In this document: one piece after another, positions 34,425 to 47,200 of the stretch
Layout of the letters: the number at the start of each line of letters is the position of its first letter
How positions within the stretch are numbered: position 1 is the stretch's first letter
NCBI GenBank assembly: GCA_026874595.1
Contig: CM049316.1
Coordinates: 15,817,839 to 15,881,838, forward strand
DNA length: 64,000 nt
Reading direction: 5' to 3'
Source of the DNA: Sipunculus nudus
Lineage: Eukaryota > Annelida > Sipuncula > Golfingiida > Sipunculidae
Notes under the pieces: generated by a model
Databases searched by the model: none
What the model was told of the DNA's origin: nothing
The model's input: the letters and a program-made list of their open reading frames with translations, nothing else
Made by a program: the position numbers and the translations under genes

Positions 34425-34969
34425 GATTTGATGTGTTATGTCAGTTATATCATATATAAACTCCTTACCCTCTTTTAGTCCATGCAAAAGACGTTTTGAA
34501 GGAATTAGTTTTTTTACAAGAGTTAGCCGTTCCTACGGACGCAAATCGTCAAGATCGTTAAGAATTCCTTCATGGATCATGTTATTTTCATGTGAAAGTA
34601 CCTATTGGTGTTGATTTGTAACAGAAAAACCAGAGACAGTGACAAGCATGATTCATGAACTGTAATTCCAGTACGATTGCTGTTAGTGTGAATATATGTG
34701 AATTCCTGGTTATAGTATTGTTCAAATTGCAATTCATTTTCATTATTCAATTTATTTTATGAAAAAGAAAGATTTTATTATTTTGCATATGGTCCTATTT
34801 TTAAAAATATAATATCAAGCCTTGAAATAGGATTAAGAGTAATTTTTCTGTTATACACGCTTAGTCAAACCATCCTGGTACGAAAAAAAAATGGAAATAA
34901 GGAGAATTACAGAATATGTTTCTCCTTGGACATAGCAGGGCTGGGATTCCAGGCTTTAGATTCATCTTA

Positions 34970-37298
34970 TTACATTTCAATTACGACATCCAGAATGCAG
35001 AACCATTTCCCACCTCTTTTCTCAAAGACAGCATCGGCCCTGCAAAAAAAATCATTTACGGCAGTTATACTAATATAATCAGTATTAAGACGACAATATT
35101 AATATAGTTATAAAACTAACAAAAAGTTACGGTTAAATTATATGTTGATATAAAATGCTGTAACTAACTGTAAAACCAAAGAATCAAAAGTATACTACCT
35201 AAGATAATTTACATGCGCAACTGACTCATAGTACCATCACTGTAGGGAGATGCAACCGTAATCAGATAAATAGTTAAGAGGATAACCAGATGCCTCACTT
35301 TGCCAGTGTAACCTCCTCCCCGTTCTCATCATGACGTATGACCCGATCATAGGCCGATACTTGTTGTCGGAGATGAAGAAGCGGTCACCAACGATCTCCA
35401 TAAGAGTAAAACCAGCAGCGTACATGTCAGCGTAGGCCTGGTTGATTTCTGGTAATTTCAAAGTCACAAAAAAATATCTCATCAGACGCTGATCATACAG
35501 TGTGTAATGGGATTGAGGTTTTGAAAAAGAGAAATACATTTTTTTTGTTATACCAACACCCTATGAACAAGCAATATGGCATAGGTTTTGTTTATTGCTT
35601 TGCAGCCATAGTTTATAACATGACCTACCAAAGCAGTGACCCGCTCTTCCCCACTGATTGAATCAAATAAACAAAAGAACGGAAACTGGCACATTTTCAA
35701 ATGCTTTTAGTATGTTAAAAGTGTTCTAAAGAGAACATAGAAATAACAACTGTCAGGAGAGGAAAAATGGGCCTGAACAGGAAGATGGGTATAGCAAGTT
35801 AACAAGTCAAATAGAAAAGACAACTTACGCTGTTTGCAAAACCAGAAAGTGAATTTGTTTTATGTCTCTATATGCAATTTTAGCATATAGTGTAATTATA
35901 GGGCCGGGTTACGGTCTACACTTGTCGTTACGTACACGCAAACACCAGTGATCAGTAGATGAAACATATAGGTGTATCAATCGACCTGTGAATGAGATAT
36001 ACCTGAAATATACCTTCCAATGCTTGTAGTTGTAATTAAAAAGTGTTCTAAAGAAAACACAAGAGTATTAACTGTCAGGAAAGGAAGCGAGAACCTGAAC
36101 AGGAAGTTTGGTATAGCAAGTTAACCAAACAAATGAAAAACACAACTTACGCTGTTTGCAAGACCGGAAAGTGAATTTGTTTCATGTCTCTATATGCAAT
36201 ATTAGCATATAGTGTAATTATAGGCCCGGATAACCGTCTACACTTACGTTCATGCAAACATCAGTGATCAGTAGAAGACATATATAGGTGTATCAATCGA
36301 CCAGTGGATGAAATATATCTTTCAGAGACATATTGGAATACGTACGTGGAAATATAGGCGCATACAGTAGAGCGCCGTTTTTCCGAAATCCTCGGGGGAC
36401 CTTCTTTTTGTTCGTAAAAACGAACATTCGGAAAAGCGGACAAGGGTTTAGCAGCAAGTTAGTACAACAGTTAATGATTAATTAATTGCCATTTTATCCG
36501 AGGTGTTTCTCTTCGATATTCGTAATTGAAGACCCTGGACGTATAAAAGATATTGGATTATTGCTGAGCATAATTGGCAAAGATCAGTCTAACCTGCTTC
36601 AAGGATACGTGCGTGCTTTTTTTTCATCAAATACACTGGAGGGAAAGGTCAAATGACATCGCCAAGGAACACGGTGTTTCTTATCGATCTACGTATAAGA
36701 CCGGGATATATAAAAGCTGTTCGAGCACAAGGGTTTTCTCAATTATACATCACCAATGCCGATGCGAGTAAACTGCTCAGTTATTTTATGACATCCTGTC
36801 CCAAACCGACGAACGATGCATGCTTGGGTACAAACGAGATGTGGTTGATAACACACAAGTGCTCTTGGATCAACTGTTCAGTCGCTTGCTAGGGGTACAG
36901 GGGGCCGAGCGTTGCGGGGCTAGCTGTAGTTTTCACACCTTTGCCCCGGCGACAACATCGGCCCAGAATTAATTAATTAGGTTCACCACTGGGCTTAACA
37001 CATGACTGCAGACCTTGTGACTCGTAATTACAATACTCATTTTAGGTTTTTACATACTTGAAATATATTTCGGAAATACGAATAAATTTTCGGTTCCCCA
37101 TTTTAATTTTCGGAAAAACGAATTTTCGGAAATTCGGCATTCGGAAATACGGCGCTCTACTGTATTTCAATTGTCTTGGTCAATCCACCTTACACTCTTA
37201 GTATAGGGCCCATTTAATGTTTTAGCCCTTTAAGTTCTAGAGCGTTGGTATTATACAGTCCGTCTTATTATTAGAATAATCAGGACTATTTGTTCTAG

Positions 37299-37362
<64 letters not shown>

Positions 37363-38242
37363 TTATATTTATATTGAGCTGTGAGTTACAAGTCGCATGT
37401 CATGAAATATTACTCTCTTCGAAATCTATAGAATCAGCGCAACCTATACGTAAGATGAAGCCCAGTGGTAAAGGTGGTGGCCTACGTAGGGTAAGGTCCT
37501 TGATTCGACCCGTTGGTGCCTTGGCACCAGAAAGGTTAGATATCGATAGAACGTAAGATATTGGTCTGAATATATGAATTATGGATTATTCCTAGCCTAA
37601 TGCATATAAAACTAAAATCCTTAAGACTTAACAAAAAACAAATCAGTCATCATATCTTTAACAGTTTAAAATCACCTGCAACAATTAAAATTGCAACACT
37701 TTACCTGAATAGGATAGGTCTTGTTTGCCAGATAACACGAGTAGGGAGTCGGGCTGGCTGGCTATCACGTCAAACCTCCGATTGTTGTAGTCATCAGACA
37801 AATCGGCCAACAATTTTTGTAAATCTTGCTTGATATTCTCGTCTGTACGAAATAGAAATGGCTGTTTTAATACCTAGGGCGGCTTCAACCTGCAGTGTTT
37901 CTGTTTTATTTTTTAAACTCCAGGTGTCTTTAATATTTCATGCTTGTATGTCGCCCTCTTCAATATCTGATAGTACTGTATATAAAATGGTAAAATAGAA
38001 GGAGTGGGGGTTAAGAACGATTGTCAGAAGGACATAAATATACTGCAACTTTGGAGGTGTCATTATAGGCGTTCATTAATATTCCCCATAAATAATTATG
38101 AATATTAGGGCTAGGAAGGAAAGACATTGAACACGTGCTCACTCACCATGCATTGCTTTGTGTAGCATTTCGGACCAGTCAGTTGTTTCGTTTATCCACT
38201 TCAAATATGTGCATGCTTGCATAGAAATTTTCATAAAAGCAT
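34970..38242 (-). CDS. NTF2/SnoaL-like fold protein, spliced gene (at least four exons)
   Basis: Minus-strand exons: 38242-38147 (acceptor TTTTCCAG, donor GTGAGT), 37842-37705 (acceptor TCGTACAG, donor GTAAAG), 35448-35313 (acceptor TTACCAG, donor GTTACA) and 35039-34970 (acceptor TTTTTTGCAG, TAA at 34970-34972). Phases agree at every join (1, 1, 2). Exon 2 encodes DDYNNRRFD and QPDSLLVLSG, exon 3 EINQAYADMYAAGFTLMEI and DRFFISDN, exon 4 ADAVFEKRGGKWFCILDVV. This is a small single-domain alpha+beta cone fold of ~145 residues, in which the central aromatic/acidic strands and a final GxW strand are typical of SnoaL/DUF4440 proteins. Its function (enzyme or binding) is not deducible. A candidate first exon with ATG at 38570 and donor GTAAGA at 38539-38538 fits phase 1. 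An alternative donor GTGAGG at 35298 would break the phase. The large intron (35449-37704) is packed with repeats. The paralogue is at 48850-50255. Confidence 0.7.
35718..36335 (+). repeat. Tandem repeat, ~322-bp unit, two copies, inside an intron
   Basis: CAACTTACGCTGTTTGCAA at about 35821 and 36143, ATATGCAAT-TTAGCATATAG, AAAGTGTTCTAAAGA and TAGGTGTATCAATCGACC recur at ~322-bp spacing. The copies differ at perhaps one base in ten. They lie in the large intron of the NTF2-like gene. Confidence 0.85.
36365..37162 (+). mobile_element. pogo/Tigger-like DNA transposon, 798 bp, non-autonomous
   Basis: Terminal inverted repeats CAGTAGAGCGCCGT(T)TTTCCGAA (left) and TTCGGAAATACGGCGCTCTACTG (right) are flanked on both sides by TA (36363-36364, 37163-37164), the target of the Tc1/mariner-pogo superfamily. 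An internal frame near 36640 reads NDIAKEHGVSYRSTYKT, resembling the helix-turn-helix of CENP-B/Tigger transposases. The rest of the transposase (including the DDE core) is not recognisable, so it is an internally deleted copy. It sits in the NTF2-like gene's intron. Confidence 0.8.
37304..37360. repeat. (TA)n microsatellite
   Basis: About 55 bases of TA dinucleotides grading into ATTTATTTATATTTATATT. Confidence 0.95.
37455..37535 (+). mobile_element. Possible tRNA-derived SINE head
   Basis: GAAGCCCAGTGGTAAAGG resembles a pol III A box (TRGCNNAGTGG) and CCTTGATTCGACCC resembles a B box (GGTTCGANTCC), about 33 bases apart. The cloverleaf is poor (no clean acceptor stem), so it is not a functional tRNA gene. 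It may be a SINE promoter in the intron. Confidence 0.4.
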
Positions 38243-39785
38243 CTGGAAAATAGTTTATCAGCACAATGCGTACCCGACTTGTAAAAAAGATACTTTCCAG
38301 TGACTCTTACCATTATTAAGTTGACTCTTGAACTCACATCTACTGCTCCGAAAGAATTAAGTTGTCTCTAAGGTTTATGTTATATGTTACTAACCAATGG
38401 ATGCCAATAATTGTCCCTGGTCAATTTACAAACCAAAAAGCCCAAGTGTGGTGGTATAGATGCTGACTGATACACATTCCGGACAGCAGAGAATGAGATG
38501 GTCCCTCTGACTGTAAACGTTAATATTGTTTCTTCTTACTTGTAAAGTAGGCATAGGATGAAACACACATGCAGAATCACCTGGGCGGTAGCAGCTGATA
38601 TCAACGAGGATCTTGCCATTATGAAGTCATTAAACTGGATGAAGACTAACAAAGCTTAGGTGATACATGTCTACTTTTGTTATGTTAAAAAGTGTTCTGA
38701 AATGAAATGATGAATACTTTTTATAAAAATGCCATTAAAATATAGATGTAGGTATGCTTTATCTGGGACCATTGATAAAACAGAGAAAATACACTCAACT
38801 TTTACGTTGAAATAACCAACACATAAATGTCAAGTGAAAGCACCATGCCTCAGGCCATTTTATATGAGTGTCACTCCTCATTACAGAGTGATATCAGGGC
38901 TTTCAATGGGAAGAATATTTGAAGAGTCCCGAACGCTCGGGCAAAAATTTCGGGGTGTCGCATCCCAAGGAGAGATGATATGTGTCACATTTGGTTTTGT
39001 AAAAATGGAATCTTTTCCCTATTTCATGTGATTATCATATCATTATATGATTAAAAATTTTGTCTTTATATGAATATATGCTGATAGCGAAGTGTAAGCC
39101 TCAGTTATCAACGCAAGTTGACGGGTTCAGGCAGTTATATACTGATACAAGGACCTAAAGCCAGAAGCTGGTGCGTCCGCTCGGATGCTTAGACCATCAG
39201 AACCGAGCGTCCGTAAGGAATTTAGAGCGTCAGAGACGCGTATCCTCGCGTTCCTGAAAGGCCTGTGTTATGGCGAGTTTCTGGGCGTAGCATGAATAAT
39301 TTGAGAAAAAAATAAGTAAGGGAAAAATCACGGAAAACTATATTCATTTTAATTACCAGCTTTACCGTTTTTAATTTGGTTAGATCTTAAACAATTCTCT
39401 ATAATTCGAATATAAAAAGTAATGTGTCATATGAAAATGATAGACTATGTCGACTATAAACATTAAACGAGGACGCATCATTGTTTTTTTTATTTTTTCC
39501 AGAGTTTTCAATAAAGGTCAACTTGTTGTGACTGTTTATTCATTCAACTCTGCTTACAATCAGGGGGACGCAGGGGTTGTGGAGAGGGGATTACTCAAAT
39601 GCGTGGAAGGTTAATACAAACTTAGGACATTATTAGAAATATCACATTTCATGTGTATATACCTTAATTATATTGCATGCGTGGCCAATTCCCAATATAT
39701 TACAAAGACCAGGCTCAAGTAAATGATATTTGATAGTAAACTGGGATCAAGAAATTAAACAAAAAGTTATAATTCTAATCATTAT
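38243..39785. other. 5' region of the minus-strand NTF2-like gene and intergenic sequence
   Basis: Contains the candidate first exon (38540-38570, minus). At 39150-39290 is a patch relatively rich in CG dinucleotides with repeated GCGTCCG/AGCGTC strings. No TATA box could be assigned. Nothing else was recognised. Confidence 0.4.
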
Positions 39786-40323
39786 TATACTCTCGCAACG
39801 AAGTTAAGAAGGGTATCTTTTAACGCTTCCGTTAGTGCGTCCGTCCCCTTGTGGACCGATTTTAAGCCAAGCCATTTGACCAAACCTTTTATCTTTCACA
39901 AATAGCTCACCTACCGACAGAAAAAAAATCCTATCGATTTTGAGGTCATGTAGTCAAAGGTCAAGGCAACGGGACCAACTTTTTGAAAAAGCTTGTCGAC
40001 CTATTTTACGCCAAACCGTCTGATCAAAACAATTCATCTTCACATATAGCTCGCCCACGGACAGATAAAGAAACCTATTGTGTTTGAGGTCACTGGTTGG
40101 AAGGTCAAAGCCACGGATCTCACTTCTTGAAAAAGCTTGTGGACAGATTTTAGACCAAATCTTTTGACCAAAGCCTCACACCTTTAAATATGACTCACCC
40201 ACCCACGGATGAAGCAAGGTCACAGAGCTGCCCTCCTGGTTTTCACAATGCGAAATACACTCAGTATAATTATGCTTCCGTGCTAGGGGATGTTCCCCTT
40301 GGCGGTGACCTTGTTTTATTTCC
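39786..40323 (-). repeat. Inverted copy of the TGACCTTTGACC element (pair with 5962-6668)
   Basis: Reading the minus strand from 40323: ACAAGGTCACCGCC, AAGCATAATTATACTGAGTG, GGCAGCTCTGTGACCTTG, then units with TCACCTTTAAAGG-type and CTTGACCTTTGACTACATGA blocks, ending in GGACGCACTAACGGAAGCGTTA. It is shorter than the plus copy (~540 versus ~700 bp), as expected from loss of about one internal unit. Confidence 0.75.
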
Positions 40324-40845
40324 AATATAAAACATTAATGTCGAATCAAATGCCGATGGGTGTTTGGTGATGAACTGAAGTCAGCTATTTTCTTTGTGTT
40401 CTGGCTTATTCTGTGTACATATAAATGACACGCATATGTGATTTGTTACTATGGGCTTGTTTATCTACAAACTGTTAGGAGACACAGCAAATATCGGCTA
40501 GCGGACACATCATGTAAGATGGTTGGTTTCATATGTGCTGTTGTTAATATGTCACTTTGTAAAACACAAGATATCCTTGTTGAACTGATTATTTTGACTG
40601 CTCCCCTACAAGTTGTAAATGGGTGGATATAACCATTAACATAAACGCCTGTGTGCGGTGGGTTTTGTGTTTTTGGCCTATTTTTATCAAAGGTTCAAGA
40701 AATTATCTTTAATTTATAAACATCAAATATTGGATCACGCCCTTTTAATGAAATTAAGAACATTTTAAGCATGCGTGTATGTCTAATATAAGCTCCGGGC
40801 AGACTCTTGAATCGTGACAAATTTTGATTTTGAAGTTGAGAAAAT

Positions 40846-40896
40846 CAGCTCGGCCGGACCACGATGATTTCAGCTCGGCCGGACCACGATGATTTC
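40846..40896 (+). repeat. 24-bp direct repeat, two copies
   Basis: CAGCTCGGCCGGACCACGAT followed by GATTT occurs twice head to tail (about 40847 and 40871). Confidence 0.9.
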
Positions 40897-40907
40897 CTTG
40901 AATTGGA

Positions 40908-41078
40908 AAGACCTATGCCGGTCGGGTGGCATGTTGACCCACATACTAATGAGATAAAAAATACACACCAAAGAGCTATCCTCTGAAAAATATACCGATT
41001 AGTCTCCAAGAGGAATCTCTGTTTGTCTATAGTTTTCACGGTAGTTTGATCTAGGGAAGGCCGTGTCCTTTCATGTTG
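40908..41078. repeat. Block similar to 57555-57748
   Basis: GGAAAGACC, GTCGGGTGGCATGT, TACTAAT-AG, ACCGATT, AGGAATCTC-GTTTGTCTA, AGTTTTCAC, GAAGGCCGTG and TTGCAA occur in the same order as in 57555-57748. Neither copy has a conserved frame, so it may be regulatory or an old repeat. It lies ~2.7 kb upstream of the minus-strand NTF2-like gene. Confidence 0.6.
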
Positions 41079-41237
41079 CAATAAGTAATTTATAATTCAG
41101 CTTTTGTAAATGACAGAGGTAAAAAAATTATGCAAGCGATTAATTAAACTTACACAGATTTCCAGGCCTATGGATAGGCCTGCACATGCACTTGATAGTG
41201 AATAGTACTGATTCAAAGTTATTTTTACAGTTATTGG

Positions 41238-41239
<2 letters not shown>

Positions 41240-41288
<49 letters not shown>
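41240..41288. repeat. (TA)n microsatellite
   Basis: About 48 bases of TA dinucleotides. Confidence 0.95.
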
Positions 41289-41292
<4 letters not shown>

Positions 41293-44200
41293 GCTGAAAT
41301 ATTACAAGTAAAACGTTATCACCAAGTTAATATCAACTTTAAGTTATAACACAAAAATTGTTTAATTAAATTATTAATTATATACCCTTTACGGTTTGAT
41401 AAACGTTGTATTGCGTATTTCAACAGTTCAGCGCCTCAGATTGTTATTATTGCACTATGGATTTGCTACTTTAATAAATGAATGTATCTAACGTTATTTA
41501 TATAATATATATAATAGTAATATTATTTTTAAAATTATTTTAAATATTATAATATATATATTAAAATTTGGCATTGGGTTGCATCACTTATTGTACAAAG
41601 ATAGATTCAAAAATAACTTTCAATCAGGCACGCGTTCAATGTATTTCAGGTTTGGTTGACTATTTGTCTAATGGATGGCATCAAAATTAACATTCCGCCA
41701 GTTAATCTCATACATTTTGTTGTATTTGTAATTGATATATTTCTTTCCCAGCATATACAGTATCAATAAAAATTTACGTTTTATGAAAAGGAGGATCTAG
41801 TGCCTCGGCGAAATGGCAAAAGCCAAGATCAGATATGTTCCGAACCATTATTATTATATCTGACCGTCTTGCAGCAAGACCAAAAGGATCCCTGAAGTGT
41901 TCTATAAAGCTGAATGATTTAGATTTTGTGTATTTAAAGTCAAGTACATTCCTCCATGAATAATATTAAGAGCAGACTAAGAAACGGCTGTTATAGTGTC
42001 TATCTTGATATTATGTTTTCAATTAATAATTTGCAATAATTGATAGCATACCAATGTTACATTGTGATATAAAACGATACAGAATTACAATACAATTATT
42101 TTATCCTTTCGGGAGGATTGACTCATCAGAGTAAACCATTTGTGGCTGAAAAGGAATTTATTACATTAACATAAGGCAATTAAAAAAATGTAAAATATAT
42201 AAAATAAATAATAGCCTTTGGAATATACTAGTATTCTTTCTTATATACTGAACAATTAACATTACAATGTGTTACATGCTTCAGTCCTATTCACAAACCT
42301 GGAAACACGAAAAAGCCTAGTTGTTATATTTAGAGTTGCCCGTCTTGGAGGCAGCGAAGGTTCCTGATCTCTTAGTAACAAAGCTGACCTTCGATATTGG
42401 TTTCATGATACAGCTAGCCTTATGTTATACTTGCAAATATAAAATTGTAATTGCTGTAAAATCCACCTTGTATTCAAGTTTAACGGTATTACTAACAGTT
42501 GAGTGGTGTATGAATCATATTTCTAAACAAGTCCTGTTCAATTACAAGTTAGCAGAAATCATGCGCGGGTTTAATATATGAATGCACATCAAATCCTATG
42601 TTAACGGACTATTTATAAAGTTGATTAAAAGTTGTTTAAACGATTTAATTACAATCAAGATTTAAAGCCTGTGTACAAACAAATGTTCGGGTGGGATCAC
42701 ACGGTCACTTATCACTCTGTGTGAATATCACTGTTATACATACAAGCAAGTCTCACTTATCGGTTCAATTTATGTAGAAAGGTTAAATATCTTTGTTGAA
42801 AATTAGGCCAAGCAGTCCAGTTCATCCCTTGTATACACAAGCAGGCGTGATATATAATCATGCACTGTACCTGGTTTCTCAAGTGAGGTCGTAATGACGC
42901 GACAAAGAATATACATCGGACCCCCAGAACAGTTACTCTGCACGTCAGATAATTACACAATGGCAGAAATGAGGAAAACGATATGAAAACCATATTTTGG
43001 AATTTTCTTAAATATCTTTCAAAATTAAGAGATCAATATCAGTGTGAGAGTCTGTGCTGGTAAAGTGACCATATTTGTTTTACTTCATGCGTTGCCTTCT
43101 TAATTAATTTACTAATTAATTAGGCTCATTTCAGTGAAAATAACATTCACTTAAATTTATTTTTCCAAAACAATATTATTTAATTTTGTACCCCTTTTGG
43201 ACCCCTTGATAAGTCTCCAATGGAATCTAAATACTCTGTATACCAATCTTAAATTTGTGCATTTATTTAGATAATTCCAACCCCCTAACGGTAGCGTATT
43301 TCTTTACTTGGAAGGTGCTAGTATTCGCCTCTTTGATTTTGCCTGCATCTGTAGATTTAAAATACCAATATTCCAGACATGGTACTGCAAATATATAATA
43401 TACATTTTATCTTAACGTTTTGCGGTGGTCAAATTTATTCTTGCATTGTCGGTTGATATAGTGATTGGATCAAGAGGTTTCACTGGATATGATTATTCTT
43501 TGATGGAAAGTATTCCCAAATACCCTCTTAAACTGATATACCTTTCACTGAATTTGACCTATATTTGCAAAGTTTATTGGTACTTCCGTGTTTTGGCCAG
43601 TGACTTAATCTTATTGAAACGCCATCTTAAGACATATTTTAAAGATGCAAGGCATCTATTTTTAAAGCGGAGCTGCACTTTAAGCAACTAGCTTAAGCCA
43701 TTCCATTAACTTAGGTTTTTTTTGTGACCAAGTGCAACAATGAAACTAGGTCAACCAATCTCTATCATTGCTTTTATTTCAAAATATGAATGAAAACCTG
43801 TACTTTTTTGTTTAGACTTTTTCATGTTAAATTGAATGTAGGGTATTTCCATAACTAATTCTCTTTTTTATTATTTTAAATGTTTTAAACTTAATCTATC
43901 TGATATCTCTCTTGACACAAACTAGGATGTGTAACATATTGCTTTTAGTGTAATTTAAACTAGATAATCAGCATATAGTTTTGTAACTTTGTAATTTTGT
44001 AATTTTGTAATGTTTACAGTTAATTTATATACAATTGGAATTATGTAATAGTTCATCATACAGAGAATCAGAAGTAGCTCAGAACTTAAAAGTTCATGGG
44101 TTCATCATTTAAGGAAACAAATAAGTATTACACGTATACATATAAACTTTTCAGTGTTTATAGTAATTTTTAGATTTCCTGTCAACGATTCATATTGAAA

Positions 44201-47200
44201 TACTCTTACTTATATTAAAGGCAACCTGGACCTGTCTTATGGACCTGTCTGATGTTAATATCGTACATTCACCCAAAATATTTAAAAAAAAAATCCAAAA
44301 CAAAAACCAGTTGACTTAATACCTAAACAGAGAACAGAATATAATAGAATACATTTTGTCTTAACAAAGATTATTTTAAGTAACCTGATCAATTTAAGAA
44401 ATAATATTTGATATTTCTTCAAAAATTCAGTTTTCTCCTAAATTTAATTACTAGATATGTAATCCTATGTCGGCAGGTAAATGTTCCTATGTTCATTTGT
44501 CATTATGTTTGCATATAGAGTTGTTTCCAAATACTTTTGAAGTAAACGATAACAATAACAATTACTTTTGTGATTTCAGAGAAGCCAACGATTACAGTTA
44601 CAAATATTTCCTCAAGTAATCGTAATAACTTTTGTGATTAAACGCCATTTTCATTGTGACAAGAACAACAACAACATTATATCAAATGTACACCGGTATG
44701 TGTTTGAAGTAAGCGAGTTACAAGCATGAGGAAATTGGCGGATAGAAAGCTAGGCTTCATTAATTTGCATTTTTTTTTATATTCATGTAATAAATATAAA
44801 AAAATGTAATTGAAAAGAAATTTTTCCAACAAATACTTTTAAGATTTACAATCAAATTTACTTCCCACGATTAGAAAATGTATTCGATCATCATTACACT
44901 TGTTTGAAAAAGTAACTGTTACTGCAATTACTTCACATACAATTACTATTGGAACAAACTCCTGTTTGGAATAACATTTCTTTACACGATCTGGCGTTTT
45001 TACTTGAAAAAAATGCTTATAATAAAACAAAAGCTGATTAAATCTTGCAGTAATCGTATTTAAAGTCCCTCAATTTTCCAATACTATATGTCGGACGTGT
45101 CTTTTTCATTAATTCGAGTTGACAATGAAACCAGTGAAAAACAAGCAAACAATTTGTTCTAAATATTGCTTCATTTATCTCTAATCCCCTTAGGTCACAC
45201 CTGTTTCCCACAGTAGAAGTCTTTATTCCACTAATGAACCGAGTTTAAAGCACATGTACTATTTGCCATTGTGTTTCTGGAAAAAAATAATACTCACAAA
45301 AGAAAAAAGGTGATATAATACATATATTTTATATATATAATTGTCCATAGAAATATACTCCAGTCTCTCGTTTTGTTTAATAAATCAGGTCCCTCTTGCT
45401 GCAAAAATGAACATAAAATCTAAAATATTATTCATTAATCTAAACTGATGAAAATATATGTTACATGTGCATAGGTTCTCCGCATGTATCTGACGGTTAC
45501 ATTTTGTTTCATTTTAGTACGATTGAATTTAGTTTCCAAGGTATATTATAGGACTTGCGTTTCGATTATAATCAGTTTTGGCGCTAAATCTCTGGAAGCA
45601 TCCTGTGTTGGAATATATGCCTTTTAAGACTGTCGATATATAAGAGTTTGTCAGGTCTATTCATCTTGCAATCATCTTTTAACATATGTCAAAATAAAAT
45701 ATTGGAATTAAAAGGTATAGTAGGAATACATCACTATATAGACAGGTGACTTTGTTTTAATAACGAGACAATTCAGTGCGCGCATATGTGTGCTAATTGA
45801 TAGTCTATTTTATGACCAAACTGATTTTCCAAATATTCCCATTTTTCAGGATCAAAGGGCATCACACAAGTCGGTAGGATGTGGTCATGCGCACGTATAC
45901 ATACAGGAATGCTCTTGTCATTGTTTCTTAGAAGTAGAATTTTTACAATTGAACCTTCCGTCATAAAACTTGACGACGAGGGAATAGAAAGTCGGGAAAA
46001 GGGCGTGTAAACTTAAAATTAGGAAACTACATACGTTTCTGTTCGAGTAATTAAAAAATATCTCGCCAACCCTCCTCGTTGTTTATAAGCATTCTTCTTG
46101 CGGAAGCTTATGTCTCGTAACTATTCTGATTAGTACTGATACATAATGCGACCACACATTGTAGATGAACCGCTTATCAAATGTAGATAGGGGTGGCTGA
46201 TAATTATCAAGAAAATATCAGTCATTCCTCTATATTATCGGTAGTTTTGAATTTATGATCTCATAGGGTATGTACAACTCATCACACTTTACATGTGTAT
46301 GCTAAGCGTCATCGTTTGGATCACTAGCAAAATTTTCATTTGCTCTACGCGTGTACAAACATGGGCGGCTCTACGATTGTGGACTGTAGCAAGAGGAGGC
46401 TGTCACACATACCCGATCTGTGTCAGAAAAAAAGTTAGAAAGTTATACTTTCTGGAAACCACATACCATGACTTCTGGACTCTTCAATTGTCAAGTGTGT
46501 CAATTTAAAAAAATAAATCTTGAGAGGATCTTATATTCGAATTCTGGTAGAGAGAGCATTGGATGGACTTTGTACTTTGTGTTTCCTCGATATGCGCCAC
46601 AGTCAGCTTGGAGCAGATCCCAGGCAACTGAACATGAACAGTGTCTTGAGTCACTAACAATTTGGAAACTTTGTATGTTGAACCTACCCTCCCCATTTAA
46701 TGTCTTGACTATATGCTGTGCTTTTTTTCAGCCGCTGCAAGATTATTAGGGTTATAGCATCAAATAAGAGTTAATCTTCATATGAATGAATATAATTATA
46801 TCGATTTTGGTATAGGCACACAACTATTTCCATGTATCATTCCTTTTTACTTACTTTAAAGGATAATTAAACATTCATAATTAAAAAAATGATTAAAATA
46901 TTTAAATTTTGATTTCCTTGGTCTGTCGTTGGGATCAAATATTTTGGGTTTGTTTGCCTTAGCAAAAAGTAAACAGGGACAAAATGAGGACGGGTGTAGT
47001 TGAGCGAATCATAATAAATATTTGTTAAAAAAACATCGCCCATACATAATGCGATATGCCTATGTAAACATTTAATTAAATTAAGGAATATAAATAAAAA
47101 TTAAGAAAAACGAGAAAATGTTTTAATTAAACCCGAATATGATCTTGGTAAATTTTGTAGAACGAAGAGTACACATCTTATAAATAATTGCTTCTATTTA

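Noticed and set aside
38384-38406. 22-bp micro-exon between the candidate first exon and exon 38242-38147
   Set aside because: Splice-like borders exist, but inclusion brings a stop into the next exon.
46540-46640. tRNA/SINE-like start (TGGTAGAGAGAGCATTGG)
   Set aside because: No B box or stems could be found at proper distance.
46420-46749. 109-codon frame
   Set aside because: No domain or repeat support; probably chance.
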